Positions 16,223 through 22,643 of a stretch of DNA of 22,643 nucleotides are shown here, piece after piece. The position numbers and the translations under genes are program-made. The notes below the pieces were generated by a model. That model ran no database searches, was not told the DNA's origin, and saw only the letters and a program-made list of their open reading frames with translations. The first letter of the stretch is position 1. The number at the start of each line of letters is the position of its first letter. This DNA comes from an uncultured Garciella sp. (lineage in GTDB: Bacteria; Bacillota; Clostridia; Eubacteriales; Garciellaceae): contig USMD01000019.1 in the NCBI GenBank assembly GCA_900555725.1, forward strand, positions 1 to 22,643. The letters are read 5' to 3'.

Positions 16223-16567
16223 TCATTTATTTTCTAGTTTTTCTAAACGTTTTTCAAGTTCAGCTGTTTTTTTCAGCTCATTGACCATGCGTTTGATCAA
16301 TTGTAATTCAGCTTGTGCGGTCATTACGTGATCTTGAGCATGAATTATAATAAAGATTGGGATATCCTTTTCATTTTCTTTATCTTGAATTTGAATCAAT
16401 TGGGTTTGATACTTATGTCCTTCTAAAAATTCATCATTGGCTTGCTGAAGTAATTTATCTGCTTCATCAAACTCATAATTCTCTGCATGATCTAAAGCCT
16501 CATAGGCTAGACCACGAGCATTTCCACCGTGTAAAATCAATTGCATGGCCAATTCTTCATAATTCAT
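16223..16567 (-). CDS. PTS EIIA component, lactose/cellobiose family
   Basis: A 114-aa all-helical EIIA of the LacF/CelC/ChbA type, which forms trimers. The phosphorylated histidine is His76 in the hallmark IIIHAQDHVMTAQAE, with metal-binding Asp79. The N-terminal helix (LILHGGNARGLAYEALDHAE) matches the family. It accepts phosphate from HPr and passes it to the EIIB encoded two genes upstream. It is the last gene of the operon and is followed by a strong terminator. An AAGGAGGG ribosome site precedes the ATG. Members serve lactose, cellobiose, chitobiose and related disaccharides, and the substrate here is not determined. Confidence 0.9.
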   Translation of the reverse strand: MNYEELAMQLILHGGNARGLAYEALDHAENYEFDEADKLLQQANDEFLEGHKYQTQLIQIQDKENEKDIPIFIIIHAQDHVMTAQAELQLIKRMVNELKKTAELEKRLEKLENK

Positions 16568-16608
16568 GAATTCATTTCCCTCCTTGGTTCCTATCTAGAT
16601 CCATTATT

Positions 16609-17892
16609 TTAATCATTTTGTGTTTCTTGTTTTACAAGTTGTTTTTCATATTGTTTAAAGAATGGATAATAAATCAAAGTTGCAATAATTGCATTCACTA
16701 TTTGTACAACACCAGCTATCAATGAACCACCAGCTGCAATAAAACCACCAAAGAAAATAGGAACAGTAAAGGGAGGCTGTACAATAACAGGTGGCATAAT
16801 TCCTGTTGCAAACAAGAAATAGTTTATTGTAACAACTACTGCAGGTGCTATAATAAATGGAATCAACATAATTGGATTTAGTACAATGGGGACTCCAAAA
16901 ATAACCGGTTCATTAATATTAAAAATAGATGGTATTATGGAAGTCCTACCAATTTGTTTTAATTGTGTAGATTTTGACATCATTAACAAAATAACTAATC
17001 CAATTGTTACACCACTTCCTCCAATATGAGTGAACATATGGAAAAAAGGTTCTGTTACAATACCAGTTGCTTGTTGGCCAGCATTGACTGCCTCTACATT
17101 TTCTGCTAATTGGGTCATCCAAAATGGATAAGCAACTGAGGAAACCACATTCATACCATGAATTCCCATAGACCATAAAAGCATCATAAGTATATTCATA
17201 CCAAGGGCTGCCCAATAAGAATTAGAAGCGGTTACCAACGGGCTAAATAAGTCCAATACCAATTGTGGAATAGTAACACCCAAGTTTGCCCAAACGATCC
17301 AAGCAATCGCCCAAACAATGGGAAGAATAATCATAAAAGGCAATAAAGAATTAAATGTTCGCATAACATAAGGTGGTACCCCATCTGGCATTTTTATAGT
17401 AAGCCCTTTCTTATTAAAAAAGCGCATGCCTTCTGTAGTAAGAATACCTAAAACAATTGCAACAAATAAACCCTGCCCACCTAGATAATTTAGAATTTCT
17501 CCAAACGGAACCTTTGTAATATCAACAACAGGAAATGCTGTCATAAAAAAAGCAAGCATAGATAAAATTCCTGCCATAACAGCATCCATATCTTCATATC
17601 TAGTAGCTAAGCTATATCCAACACCAAAGCTCACTGTTAAGGCCATAATTCCAAAGGTTAAATTAAATGGAAATAATATTTGAGCCTGAATCGGTTTTAC
17701 TGCATTTTCCCATGCATGAATAATTCCCCAATCCAATGATGTTGGAGGATTTGCAATAATTAAAAAGATTGCACCAGTAAGAATAACTGGAAGAGCAAAA
17801 ATAACAAAAGCATCGCGAATTGCTTGTAAATATCGATTCTGCGCAATTTTCCCCAATGGTTCCATTAAATGGTCTTCAATCCAATCAAACAT
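16609..17892 (-). CDS. PTS EIIC permease, lactose/cellobiose family (CelB-like)
   Basis: A 427-aa polytopic membrane protein, about ten hydrophobic segments, of the EIIC Lac/cellobiose/chitobiose family. Marks include SMGIHGMN (His245) and the highly conserved SIFNINEPVIFGVPIVLNP, in which Glu328 binds the sugar. It transports a beta-linked disaccharide or similar sugar, phosphorylated by the EIIB of the same operon. Length fits CelB/ChbC. It lies 19 bp after EIIB and 41 bp before EIIA. No phospho-beta-glucosidase, phospho-beta-galactosidase or other hydrolase is encoded in this window, so cellobiose, chitobiose and lactose all remain possible. Confidence 0.92.
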   Translation of the reverse strand: MFDWIEDHLMEPLGKIAQNRYLQAIRDAFVIFALPVILTGAIFLIIANPPTSLDWGIIHAWENAVKPIQAQILFPFNLTFGIMALTVSFGVGYSLATRYEDMDAVMAGILSMLAFFMTAFPVVDITKVPFGEILNYLGGQGLFVAIVLGILTTEGMRFFNKKGLTIKMPDGVPPYVMRTFNSLLPFMIILPIVWAIAWIVWANLGVTIPQLVLDLFSPLVTASNSYWAALGMNILMMLLWSMGIHGMNVVSSVAYPFWMTQLAENVEAVNAGQQATGIVTEPFFHMFTHIGGSGVTIGLVILLMMSKSTQLKQIGRTSIIPSIFNINEPVIFGVPIVLNPIMLIPFIIAPAVVVTINYFLFATGIMPPVIVQPPFTVPIFFGGFIAAGGSLIAGVVQIVNAIIATLIYYPFFKQYEKQLVKQETQND

Positions 17893-17911
17893 AATACTTT
17901 CCCCCGTTTTT

Positions 17912-18232
17912 TTATTTATTTAACATTTTTAATACTTGATCTAAAACTTTGTCTCCATCCATTAATGCAAAAGCCCGTTGGTCTACTAATTCAACTGGAA
18001 TATTGTATTTTTGTGCAATTTTTGTTACTTCTTTTTTCATGTGTCGTACTTGTGGTTCAAGCAATGCAACATCAAAATCACTTGCTTTTGCATTAAATTC
18101 ACCTGTTCCACCAGCATGAGCTTCTAAATTGATTCCTTTTTTTTCGGCTGCTTGCTGAACTTTTTTTGCTAGTTGACTAGAAGTAGCTCCCCAACTACAT
18201 AATATAATTAATTTAATTGGTTTTTCTGACAT
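17912..18232 (-). CDS. PTS EIIB component, lactose/cellobiose family
   Basis: A 106-aa cytoplasmic EIIB of the CelA/ChbB type. The phosphorylated Cys12 starts the P-loop-like segment CSWGATSSQLAKKV after the first strand. It takes phosphate from the EIIA and transfers it to the incoming sugar at the EIIC. The segment EAHAGGTGEF and the DVALLEPQVRHM strand match family positions, and the length is the usual about 105 aa. It follows the small membrane protein by 17 bp in the sigma-54-driven operon. Confidence 0.92.
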   Translation of the reverse strand: MSEKPIKLIILCSWGATSSQLAKKVQQAAEKKGINLEAHAGGTGEFNAKASDFDVALLEPQVRHMKKEVTKIAQKYNIPVELVDQRAFALMDGDKVLDQVLKMLNK

Positions 18233-18249
18233 AAAATCATCTCCATTTC

Positions 18250-18471
18250 TTATTTTTTAATCGATATTTCTTTTGCCATAGTGTCTATTTTTTTGTAACG
18301 TCTCATTAACCAATTTGAAAACCACGATGCAAGAAAAATGGTAAAAGAAAATGCTAGTCCAAAAAGAAATACCAAATAACTAGAAGGCTGATGGGTAGCG
18401 ATAGCATATAAACCAGTACCGATCCAAATGAAGGAAAATATACTTGCATAAAATATAAAAAACTTTTTCAA
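18250..18471 (-). CDS. Small two-helix membrane protein of unknown function
   Basis: A 73-aa protein that I do not recognise. Two hydrophobic segments (about 4-26 and 32-55) are joined by a short loop (THQPSSY). A basic, Lys/Arg-rich tail (WLMRRYKKIDTMAKE) probably faces the cytoplasm. The start is a TTG at 18471, 7 nt after an excellent GGAGGG ribosome site. It is the first gene behind the sigma-54 promoter and lies 17 bp before EIIB, so it is made with the PTS. It may be a helper or partner of the EIIC, but nothing in the sequence proves this. Confidence 0.7.
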   Translation of the reverse strand: MKKFFIFYASIFSFIWIGTGLYAIATHQPSSYLVFLFGLAFSFTIFLASWFSNWLMRRYKKIDTMAKEISIKK

Positions 18472-18511
18472 TCAATATCCCTCCTTTTAAGAAATCACAT
18501 TTCTAAATTTT

Positions 18512-18623
18512 AGGAGACAATCTTTTCTAACTTATTAAAATCAATGGATGTTTCTTCACATACTATGCTATCGTTGTGTTGCTTTATACTTTAAAGTACT
18601 TCTTCCTTCTTGTATTGTCTCCT
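18512..18623 (-). repeat. Long-range inverted repeat bracketing the operon leader
   Basis: AGGAGACAAT and ATTGTCTCCT form a perfect 10-bp inverted repeat, with arms at 18614-18623 and 18512-18521. The arms bracket the untranslated leader between the sigma-54 promoter and the first gene. In RNA the 5' end would pair with sequence about 90 nt downstream, just before the TTG start region. Between them is an open but ATG-less frame of about 26 codons ending at TAA beside the inner arm. It may be a structured leader. Confidence 0.4.
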
Positions 18624-18638
18624 TTTTCTTACTTAATA

Positions 18639-18655
18639 TGCAATAATGTTGCCAA
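18639..18655 (-). promoter_or_regulatory. Sigma-54 (-24/-12) promoter of the PTS operon
   Basis: The minus strand reads TTGGCAACATTATTGCA. The invariant GG (-24) and GC (-12) are separated by exactly 10 bp, and flanking TT, CA and TT match the RpoN consensus. Transcription should start near 18628, leaving a leader of about 155 nt. The adjacent gene encodes a LevR/CelR-type sigma-54 activator, which strongly supports the call. Confidence 0.9.
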
Positions 18656-18699
18656 TACAATAAAAATACCGCTTTTACAGACCTTAGGAGGGACACTAA

Positions 18700-18728
18700 A
18701 AAAGTGTGCAAATAACTTACACACTTTT
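18700..18728. promoter_or_regulatory. Palindrome 1, probable activator site (proximal)
   Basis: AAAAGTGTG (18700-18708) and CACACTTTT (18720-18728) flank an 11-nt centre, with ACT/AGT extending the symmetry outward. The centre is about 86 bp upstream of the predicted start of transcription. It matches palindrome 2 (GTGTG-Y-AAATAA core and CACAC), so it is probably bound by the sigma-54 activator. A T-run on the minus strand means a terminator is the alternative. Confidence 0.55.
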
Positions 18729-18778
18729 AGTATTCCTTTTATGAGCTTTGTTTCCATATTTCCTTTATATTTTTATCT

Positions 18779-18802
18779 ATGTGTGTAAATAAGTGCACAC
18801 AT
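18779..18802. promoter_or_regulatory. Palindrome 2, probable activator site (distal)
   Basis: ATGTGTG (18779-18785) and CACACAT (18796-18802) flank a 10-nt centre sharing AAATAA with palindrome 1. It is centred about 76 bp further upstream and begins 15 bp after the regulator stop codon. No T-run follows, so it is unlikely to be a terminator. A pair of such sites is typical for hexameric sigma-54 activators. Confidence 0.55.
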
Positions 18803-18816
18803 CAGAAAAAATCCTC

Positions 18817-21492
18817 TTATTTGGATAGTCTTATCAGTTCCCTTTTTACAACAGCAGGTATTTTGATTTTAAAAGTCGATTCTAACTTTAGAAGTAATCC
18901 AGACCATATGTCTTCCTCTTCCTTGGTTATTATGATATTTTGATCAATGGGAATAGACTTTTGAAATTGATCTATCGTATGATTTAATTTAGCTGAAAGA
19001 ATACGATCCATTAAACTTCCAATGTGCATCCATATGCCAAGTTCCCTTGTATTGTCCCATTGAAAAAAAGATTGGATAGGGGGCATATACTCTTTTAAAA
19101 TGTTTACAATAATTTTGGGATTGACATAGGTAACGATTTCTCCCAATCCTTGTAAAATGAATTGGGGAAATTCCCTTTGTGGGATGTCTTGGTTTTCTAT
19201 CAATCCCGTATGGTTTCTTGTTAACTCTAACAATTTTTCCATACGGGAAATCCCATCTTTTTGCAGCAGTTCCCATGCTGGAATAAATGGGACATCCCTA
19301 ATGGATACAGGCACTGTACCAATAATAGCCACTACATCATAATAATTTTTTAGCTCATTTAAAACAGTTGTATCTTTTGTAGTTGGGTCAATTCGAACGG
19401 TTCGCACAACGACATCTTGATCTAGTCTAGATAAGTAGTTTTTGATCCATATTTCTAATAATTGAGAGGCTCCTTCCCCTGTAAAACAAACGGTTGCAAT
19501 CAATCTTTTTTTATGCAAATTTGTTGTTTGTGTATCATTGTTTAGAGAAGTAAACATGATCTTTTTTAATTCTTCATAAATTTCATCTAGGGATCTATCA
19601 TTAACTAAGGATTTCCTTCCGGCCTCAAGTACTACGGATAAATTGACATTGGATAATGTTTTTATAGGAATGTCTACTTCGTGTTGGATGGTATCCCCCA
19701 TAGTAACCAATGAACCCAGATCAACAAGTAAAAGAACACCCTTTACATTTGATTTTTTCTTAATTTCTTGTTTTACTCGTTCATAAGTTTCATTTACTGA
19801 TATATCTAAGGGCATATCAATGGCATGGATCACTTCATTTCCTAATAATGTATTGGTCACATGGGCCATAGAAGATGCAGTGGAATCCCCATGGGTTACA
19901 AGAATAACGGCAATGGATTGTTCTAAAATCCCTTGGCTTGATCGTTCTGATGTTAGAAAGAAAGCCATAAGTTCTATTTCTTCCTTGGGTAAATGTAATT
20001 GAATGTTTTTTTCCAAAAAAGCAGCCAGCTGCCGTGCGGATTCACGATATTTTATATTTGGATGAATAACAGCTGGTAATGATTCCTTATAGGGATTATT
20101 TTTGCTATGATTTCTATAATTTTGTAAATGTAAACCTAACACATATAATTGATTTTTATCGATAGAAATAGGTAATTGATTTTTTAATTGATGATATGCC
20201 AAATTTAATGCATGTAATAAGTCCTCATCTATTAATTGCTGCCAACTTTTTTTGGTGAATTGGAGAGGCTTATATTTTTGAGATAATATTTGTACATATT
20301 CTTGAATCATTTTTTGCAATTTCCCCTTTGTTACTTCTAAGGGGTTACTTTTATTTATTTTATTTAATTGCTCATAAATATTGGGCAATCGTAAGGGATC
20401 TGATTGATCTAAATTAAAACTGAAATCTTTTTTTTCTACTTTTTTGATAGACTTGTGTTTTGATGCTTTTTCATTGATATCATCAGTCAATTCACTTGAA
20501 AGATCTTCCTCTTTTATGATGGCACAATCTTCTTCATTATTAAGAAAACGTAAATAAGCACGGGCACAAGCGATTTGGATATCACTTTTTAATTGACCAA
20601 TATTTCCTGGGCATTCATAAGTCAATAGGAATTCTCGACAAGAATTCGATATAAAAAGATTGGTATTCATTTTATTTTTTTCTTCATTTAGAAATTGCTC
20701 TAGCAGTTCTTCTCTTTCCTCTCTACTTCTTTCTTTTAAAGGAGGAAGGGTCAATTTTACTGAAAAACGTCTATTTAGTGTTGGTAAAAGTGCTCTATTA
20801 GGATCCTCTGTTGTGGCACCAATCAGTGTAACATTAGAATAACGTTCCCTTGTTGTTTCCCCTAAACGACGGTACATACCTTTGTCCATTAAATAGAAGA
20901 GCATTTCCTGTCCTGATGGTGGCAAGCGATGGATTTCATCTAAGAATAAAATGCCATCTTTTGCCCTTTCCACAAGTCCAATTTTGCTTTTAGTGGCTCC
21001 AGTAAAAGCTTCTTCTTTTATTCCAAAAATTTGACCAATCAGTAATTCAGGATTGTTAGCATAATCTGCACAATTAAAAGTAATAAATGGAATTTGCTTT
21101 TTATTATTAGATTTTTTATTTACAACTTTTGATAAAATTTCTGCTAAAAAGGTTTTTCCTGTGCCTGTTTCACCAGTTATCAAAATAGGCAGCGACTTGG
21201 ACGGATATAAAAAAGCTGCCATTGCTTTTTTTAATATAGGCTGCAAGCTTTTTCCAACACGAATCCCCCAGTCAGGCTGCTCCATTCCATGAAAAGAAGA
21301 ATAAATTTTATATCTTACAGGTTTTCCCGGAATCTTAATGGCTTTACTTTTTTTTACCAATTCATTTAGATAGCGGCTAGCAGTGGAACGATCAATATTC
21401 AATTTTTCAGCGATATCATAAGCACTGGCACCTTGATGTTGTATTTGTCCAAGGATTTTCAGCTCTTTATAAACTTCATTCAAACGATTCAT
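18817..21492 (-). CDS. LevR/CelR-type sigma-54-dependent PTS regulator
   Basis: An 891-aa activator in the LevR order. It has an N-terminal winged HTH (about 5-65); an AAA+ sigma-54 interaction domain (about 80-330) with Walker A GETGTGKT (107-114), EAFTGA (161-166) and Walker B ILFLDEIH (Asp185-Glu186); PRD1 (about 410-520, His455); EIIA-Man (about 525-650, His534 in VTHGDSTASSM); an EIIB-like domain with Cys669 (VCFTGEGAS); and PRD2 (about 755-885, His823 in WMHIGSLMDR). It contacts RNA polymerase-sigma54 and uses ATP to open promoters, under PTS phosphorylation control. The canonical GAFTGA loop here has Glu first. I choose the ATG at 21492, 9 nt after AAAGG; the upstream TTG at 21501 is too close to it. 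It should drive the PTS operon 160 bp downstream. Confidence 0.92.
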   Translation of the reverse strand: MNRLNEVYKELKILGQIQHQGASAYDIAEKLNIDRSTASRYLNELVKKSKAIKIPGKPVRYKIYSSFHGMEQPDWGIRVGKSLQPILKKAMAAFLYPSKSLPILITGETGTGKTFLAEILSKVVNKKSNNKKQIPFITFNCADYANNPELLIGQIFGIKEEAFTGATKSKIGLVERAKDGILFLDEIHRLPPSGQEMLFYLMDKGMYRRLGETTRERYSNVTLIGATTEDPNRALLPTLNRRFSVKLTLPPLKERSREEREELLEQFLNEEKNKMNTNLFISNSCREFLLTYECPGNIGQLKSDIQIACARAYLRFLNNEEDCAIIKEEDLSSELTDDINEKASKHKSIKKVEKKDFSFNLDQSDPLRLPNIYEQLNKINKSNPLEVTKGKLQKMIQEYVQILSQKYKPLQFTKKSWQQLIDEDLLHALNLAYHQLKNQLPISIDKNQLYVLGLHLQNYRNHSKNNPYKESLPAVIHPNIKYRESARQLAAFLEKNIQLHLPKEEIELMAFFLTSERSSQGILEQSIAVILVTHGDSTASSMAHVTNTLLGNEVIHAIDMPLDISVNETYERVKQEIKKKSNVKGVLLLVDLGSLVTMGDTIQHEVDIPIKTLSNVNLSVVLEAGRKSLVNDRSLDEIYEELKKIMFTSLNNDTQTTNLHKKRLIATVCFTGEGASQLLEIWIKNYLSRLDQDVVVRTVRIDPTTKDTTVLNELKNYYDVVAIIGTVPVSIRDVPFIPAWELLQKDGISRMEKLLELTRNHTGLIENQDIPQREFPQFILQGLGEIVTYVNPKIIVNILKEYMPPIQSFFQWDNTRELGIWMHIGSLMDRILSAKLNHTIDQFQKSIPIDQNIIITKEEEDIWSGLLLKLESTFKIKIPAVVKRELIRLSK

Positions 21493-21513
21493 CTTATGCA
21501 ACCTTTCATTATT

Positions 21514-21573
21514 ATAAGATCCTATTTTTTATAATGAATGCTATAATGAATTTTTCATTCCAAGAGATCTTAT
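21514..21573. repeat. Inverted repeat in the gap between the two regulators
   Basis: ATAAGATC (21514-21521) and GATCTTAT (21566-21573) face each other across the 77-bp gap. Between them lie AATGAA/TTCATT symmetry and repeated ATAATGAAT words. It could be an operator or promoter for the downstream regulator, or a weak hairpin. No clear -35/-10 pair was found. Confidence 0.3.
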
Positions 21574-22614
21574 GAAAAATTTTCTTTTAAAATCAATGGC
21601 ATTTTTATAAGTGCAGTTCTTTTATCAATTATTTTTTGAAATTCTTCTATGGTATTCATGCTTATTACATCATACATATTATATTGCTTAATCTTTGTAT
21701 CTAGGGGAAAGGGAGAAATAATACATAAAATTTCTCTTTCTTTTTGTATCCGTTTTAATTTATGATAAAAGGAATCTTTGTTTGAGTAATTTAAAGAAAT
21801 AATTTCAAATAAAGCTTGATCAAATTTTAATGAATGAAAGAGAATATTGTTTACTGTAGCAGCTCCACCTTGGTCGGTAGAACAAATTATAATGGCTATC
21901 TTTTTATTTTTGGATTCCACTTTTTTAGAGTTTCTAGTATGCTCTCTATAGGAATTTATCGAAAGAACATTTTTATAAACCTCCTCTAGAGAAAGTCCTG
22001 AAATAGATTTTTCAACCGCTTCGATTACATGAAGAGTAGATACTAGAGGGATAGATTTAACAGGTATTTGAAATTCATTTTCTATGATCTCAGAAAATGT
22101 AATAAAAGACCCCATATCTACTAATAATAAATACCCTGCATGGCTGGGATTATTTCTTATTAGATTTCTTAATTTATCCAATGTTTCTGAAGGAGTGATA
22201 TTGATAGGGGCATCTATAGCAAGAGCATATTTTTCTCCTAGCAGTTTATTTGCGATTTCTGCCATTGAGCTGGCTGTAGATTTCCCATGAAAGATTAGGA
22301 TCACTTTTACCTTATCACTATTTTGATTTATCATTTCCTCTTGAAGAAAAAATAAAGTTAAATAACCTGCTTCATCATCAGGAATAGAGCAATGGAAAAA
22401 ATCAGCGATGATTTCCTTGGCTTTTAGAGCAACTTGAAACTCCTTGGGATAAGTCTCTTTTATTTTTTCTAATTGAGGATTCATAATAGTTTTATTCTTT
22501 TGTATTCTTTTTATTATCGTACCTATATGAAGGGCCAAAGAAGTATATAGAATTTTACTAAAAGAAAAATTTAAATTTTGACATACAAAATCTACTACTT
22601 TATCTACACAATTT
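21570..22614 (-). CDS. LevR-type PTS regulator, C-terminal part (5' partial)
   Basis: About 347 genomic residues of a second LevR-family regulator, cut at its N-terminal side by the contig end. It shows a PRD (His in LALHIGTIIKRI, then CSIPDDEAGYLTLFFLQEE), an EIIA-Man domain (active His in LIFHGKSTASSMAEIANKLLG, and YLLLVDMGSFITF), and an EIIB-like domain with Cys in IIICSTDQGGAATV. It stops soon after this domain, so the final PRD present in the neighbouring 891-aa regulator is missing. Whether an AAA+ domain lies upstream cannot be seen. The ten residues MGSEMCIRDR that an ORF finder places at the N-terminus are translated adapter and are not part of the protein. It lies 77 bp upstream of the next regulator. 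Confidence 0.85.
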
Positions 22615-22643
22615 CTGTCTCTTATACACATCTCCGAGCCCAC
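22615..22643 (-). other. Nextera read-2 adapter (non-genomic)
   Basis: On the minus strand this is the Nextera read-2 transposase adapter, containing the 19-bp Tn5 mosaic end (22615-22633). It is fused in frame to the regulator fragment and gives a false N-terminus in automated translation. Genomic sequence ends at 22614. Confidence 0.97.

Noticed and set aside
16357..16569. Plus-strand 70-aa ORF over the EIIA gene
   Set aside because: It is fully antisense to a convincing lactose-family EIIA with the HAQDH active site.
18576..18788. Plus-strand 70-aa ORF between the regulator and the small membrane protein
   Set aside because: It runs antisense through the sigma-54 promoter and palindromes, has no ribosome site, and has Phe/Leu-rich composition from AT-rich DNA.

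Overview
This is a 22.6 kb, AT-rich contig from a low-GC Firmicute, most likely a clostridial lineage. The evidence is the DnaD/DnaC-like pair, several PRD/PTS-type sugar regulators, a sigma-54-driven PTS and strong purine-rich ribosome binding sites. I cannot name the genus. Both ends are sequencing-library adapter, not genome: 1-42 is the Nextera read-1 side (with what I recall as i5 index S517) and 22615-22643 is the read-2 side. The genomic insert is therefore 43-22614, and the genes at both edges are cut by the library. No tRNA, rRNA, CRISPR array or insertion sequence was seen.

Region 1 (43-7735, plus strand) is a galactitol catabolic locus. It has the tail of a HAD phosphatase, a 694-aa MtlR/BglG-type activator (HTH, PRD, EIIB, EIIA domains), then gatA-gatB-gatC (galactitol PTS), gatD (galactitol-1-phosphate dehydrogenase), a PfkB-family sugar-phosphate kinase, and a class II tagatose/fructose-bisphosphate aldolase. 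Together these would import galactitol as galactitol-1-phosphate, oxidise it to tagatose-6-phosphate, phosphorylate that to tagatose-1,6-bisphosphate, and split it to triose phosphates. The operon ends in a small broken-looking ORF and a terminator.

Region 2 (7702-14063) has a second MtlR-type regulator on the minus strand, divergent from four plus-strand genes: a mannitol/fructose-type EIIA, a P-loop kinase of the uridine-kinase/PanK-like YggC type, a mannitol-type EIICB permease, and a zinc dehydrogenase of the SorE/YggP type. The set resembles the E. coli cmtAB-yggP-yggC neighbourhood, whose substrate and pathway are, as far as I know, not established. This is the best candidate in the window for an undescribed metabolic system.

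Region 3 (14066-16121, minus strand) holds a DnaD-domain protein and a DnaC/DnaI-like helicase-loader ATPase, with a clear promoter and a terminator shared with region 2.

Region 4 (16166-22614, minus strand) is a lactose/cellobiose-family PTS (EIIA, EIIC, EIIB) preceded by an unknown two-helix membrane protein. It lies behind an excellent sigma-54 (-24/-12) promoter and two matching palindromes that are probably activator sites. Upstream are two tandem LevR/CelR-type regulators: a full sigma-54 activator, and the C-terminal part of another that lacks the usual final PRD. No glycoside hydrolase is present, so the substrate is open.
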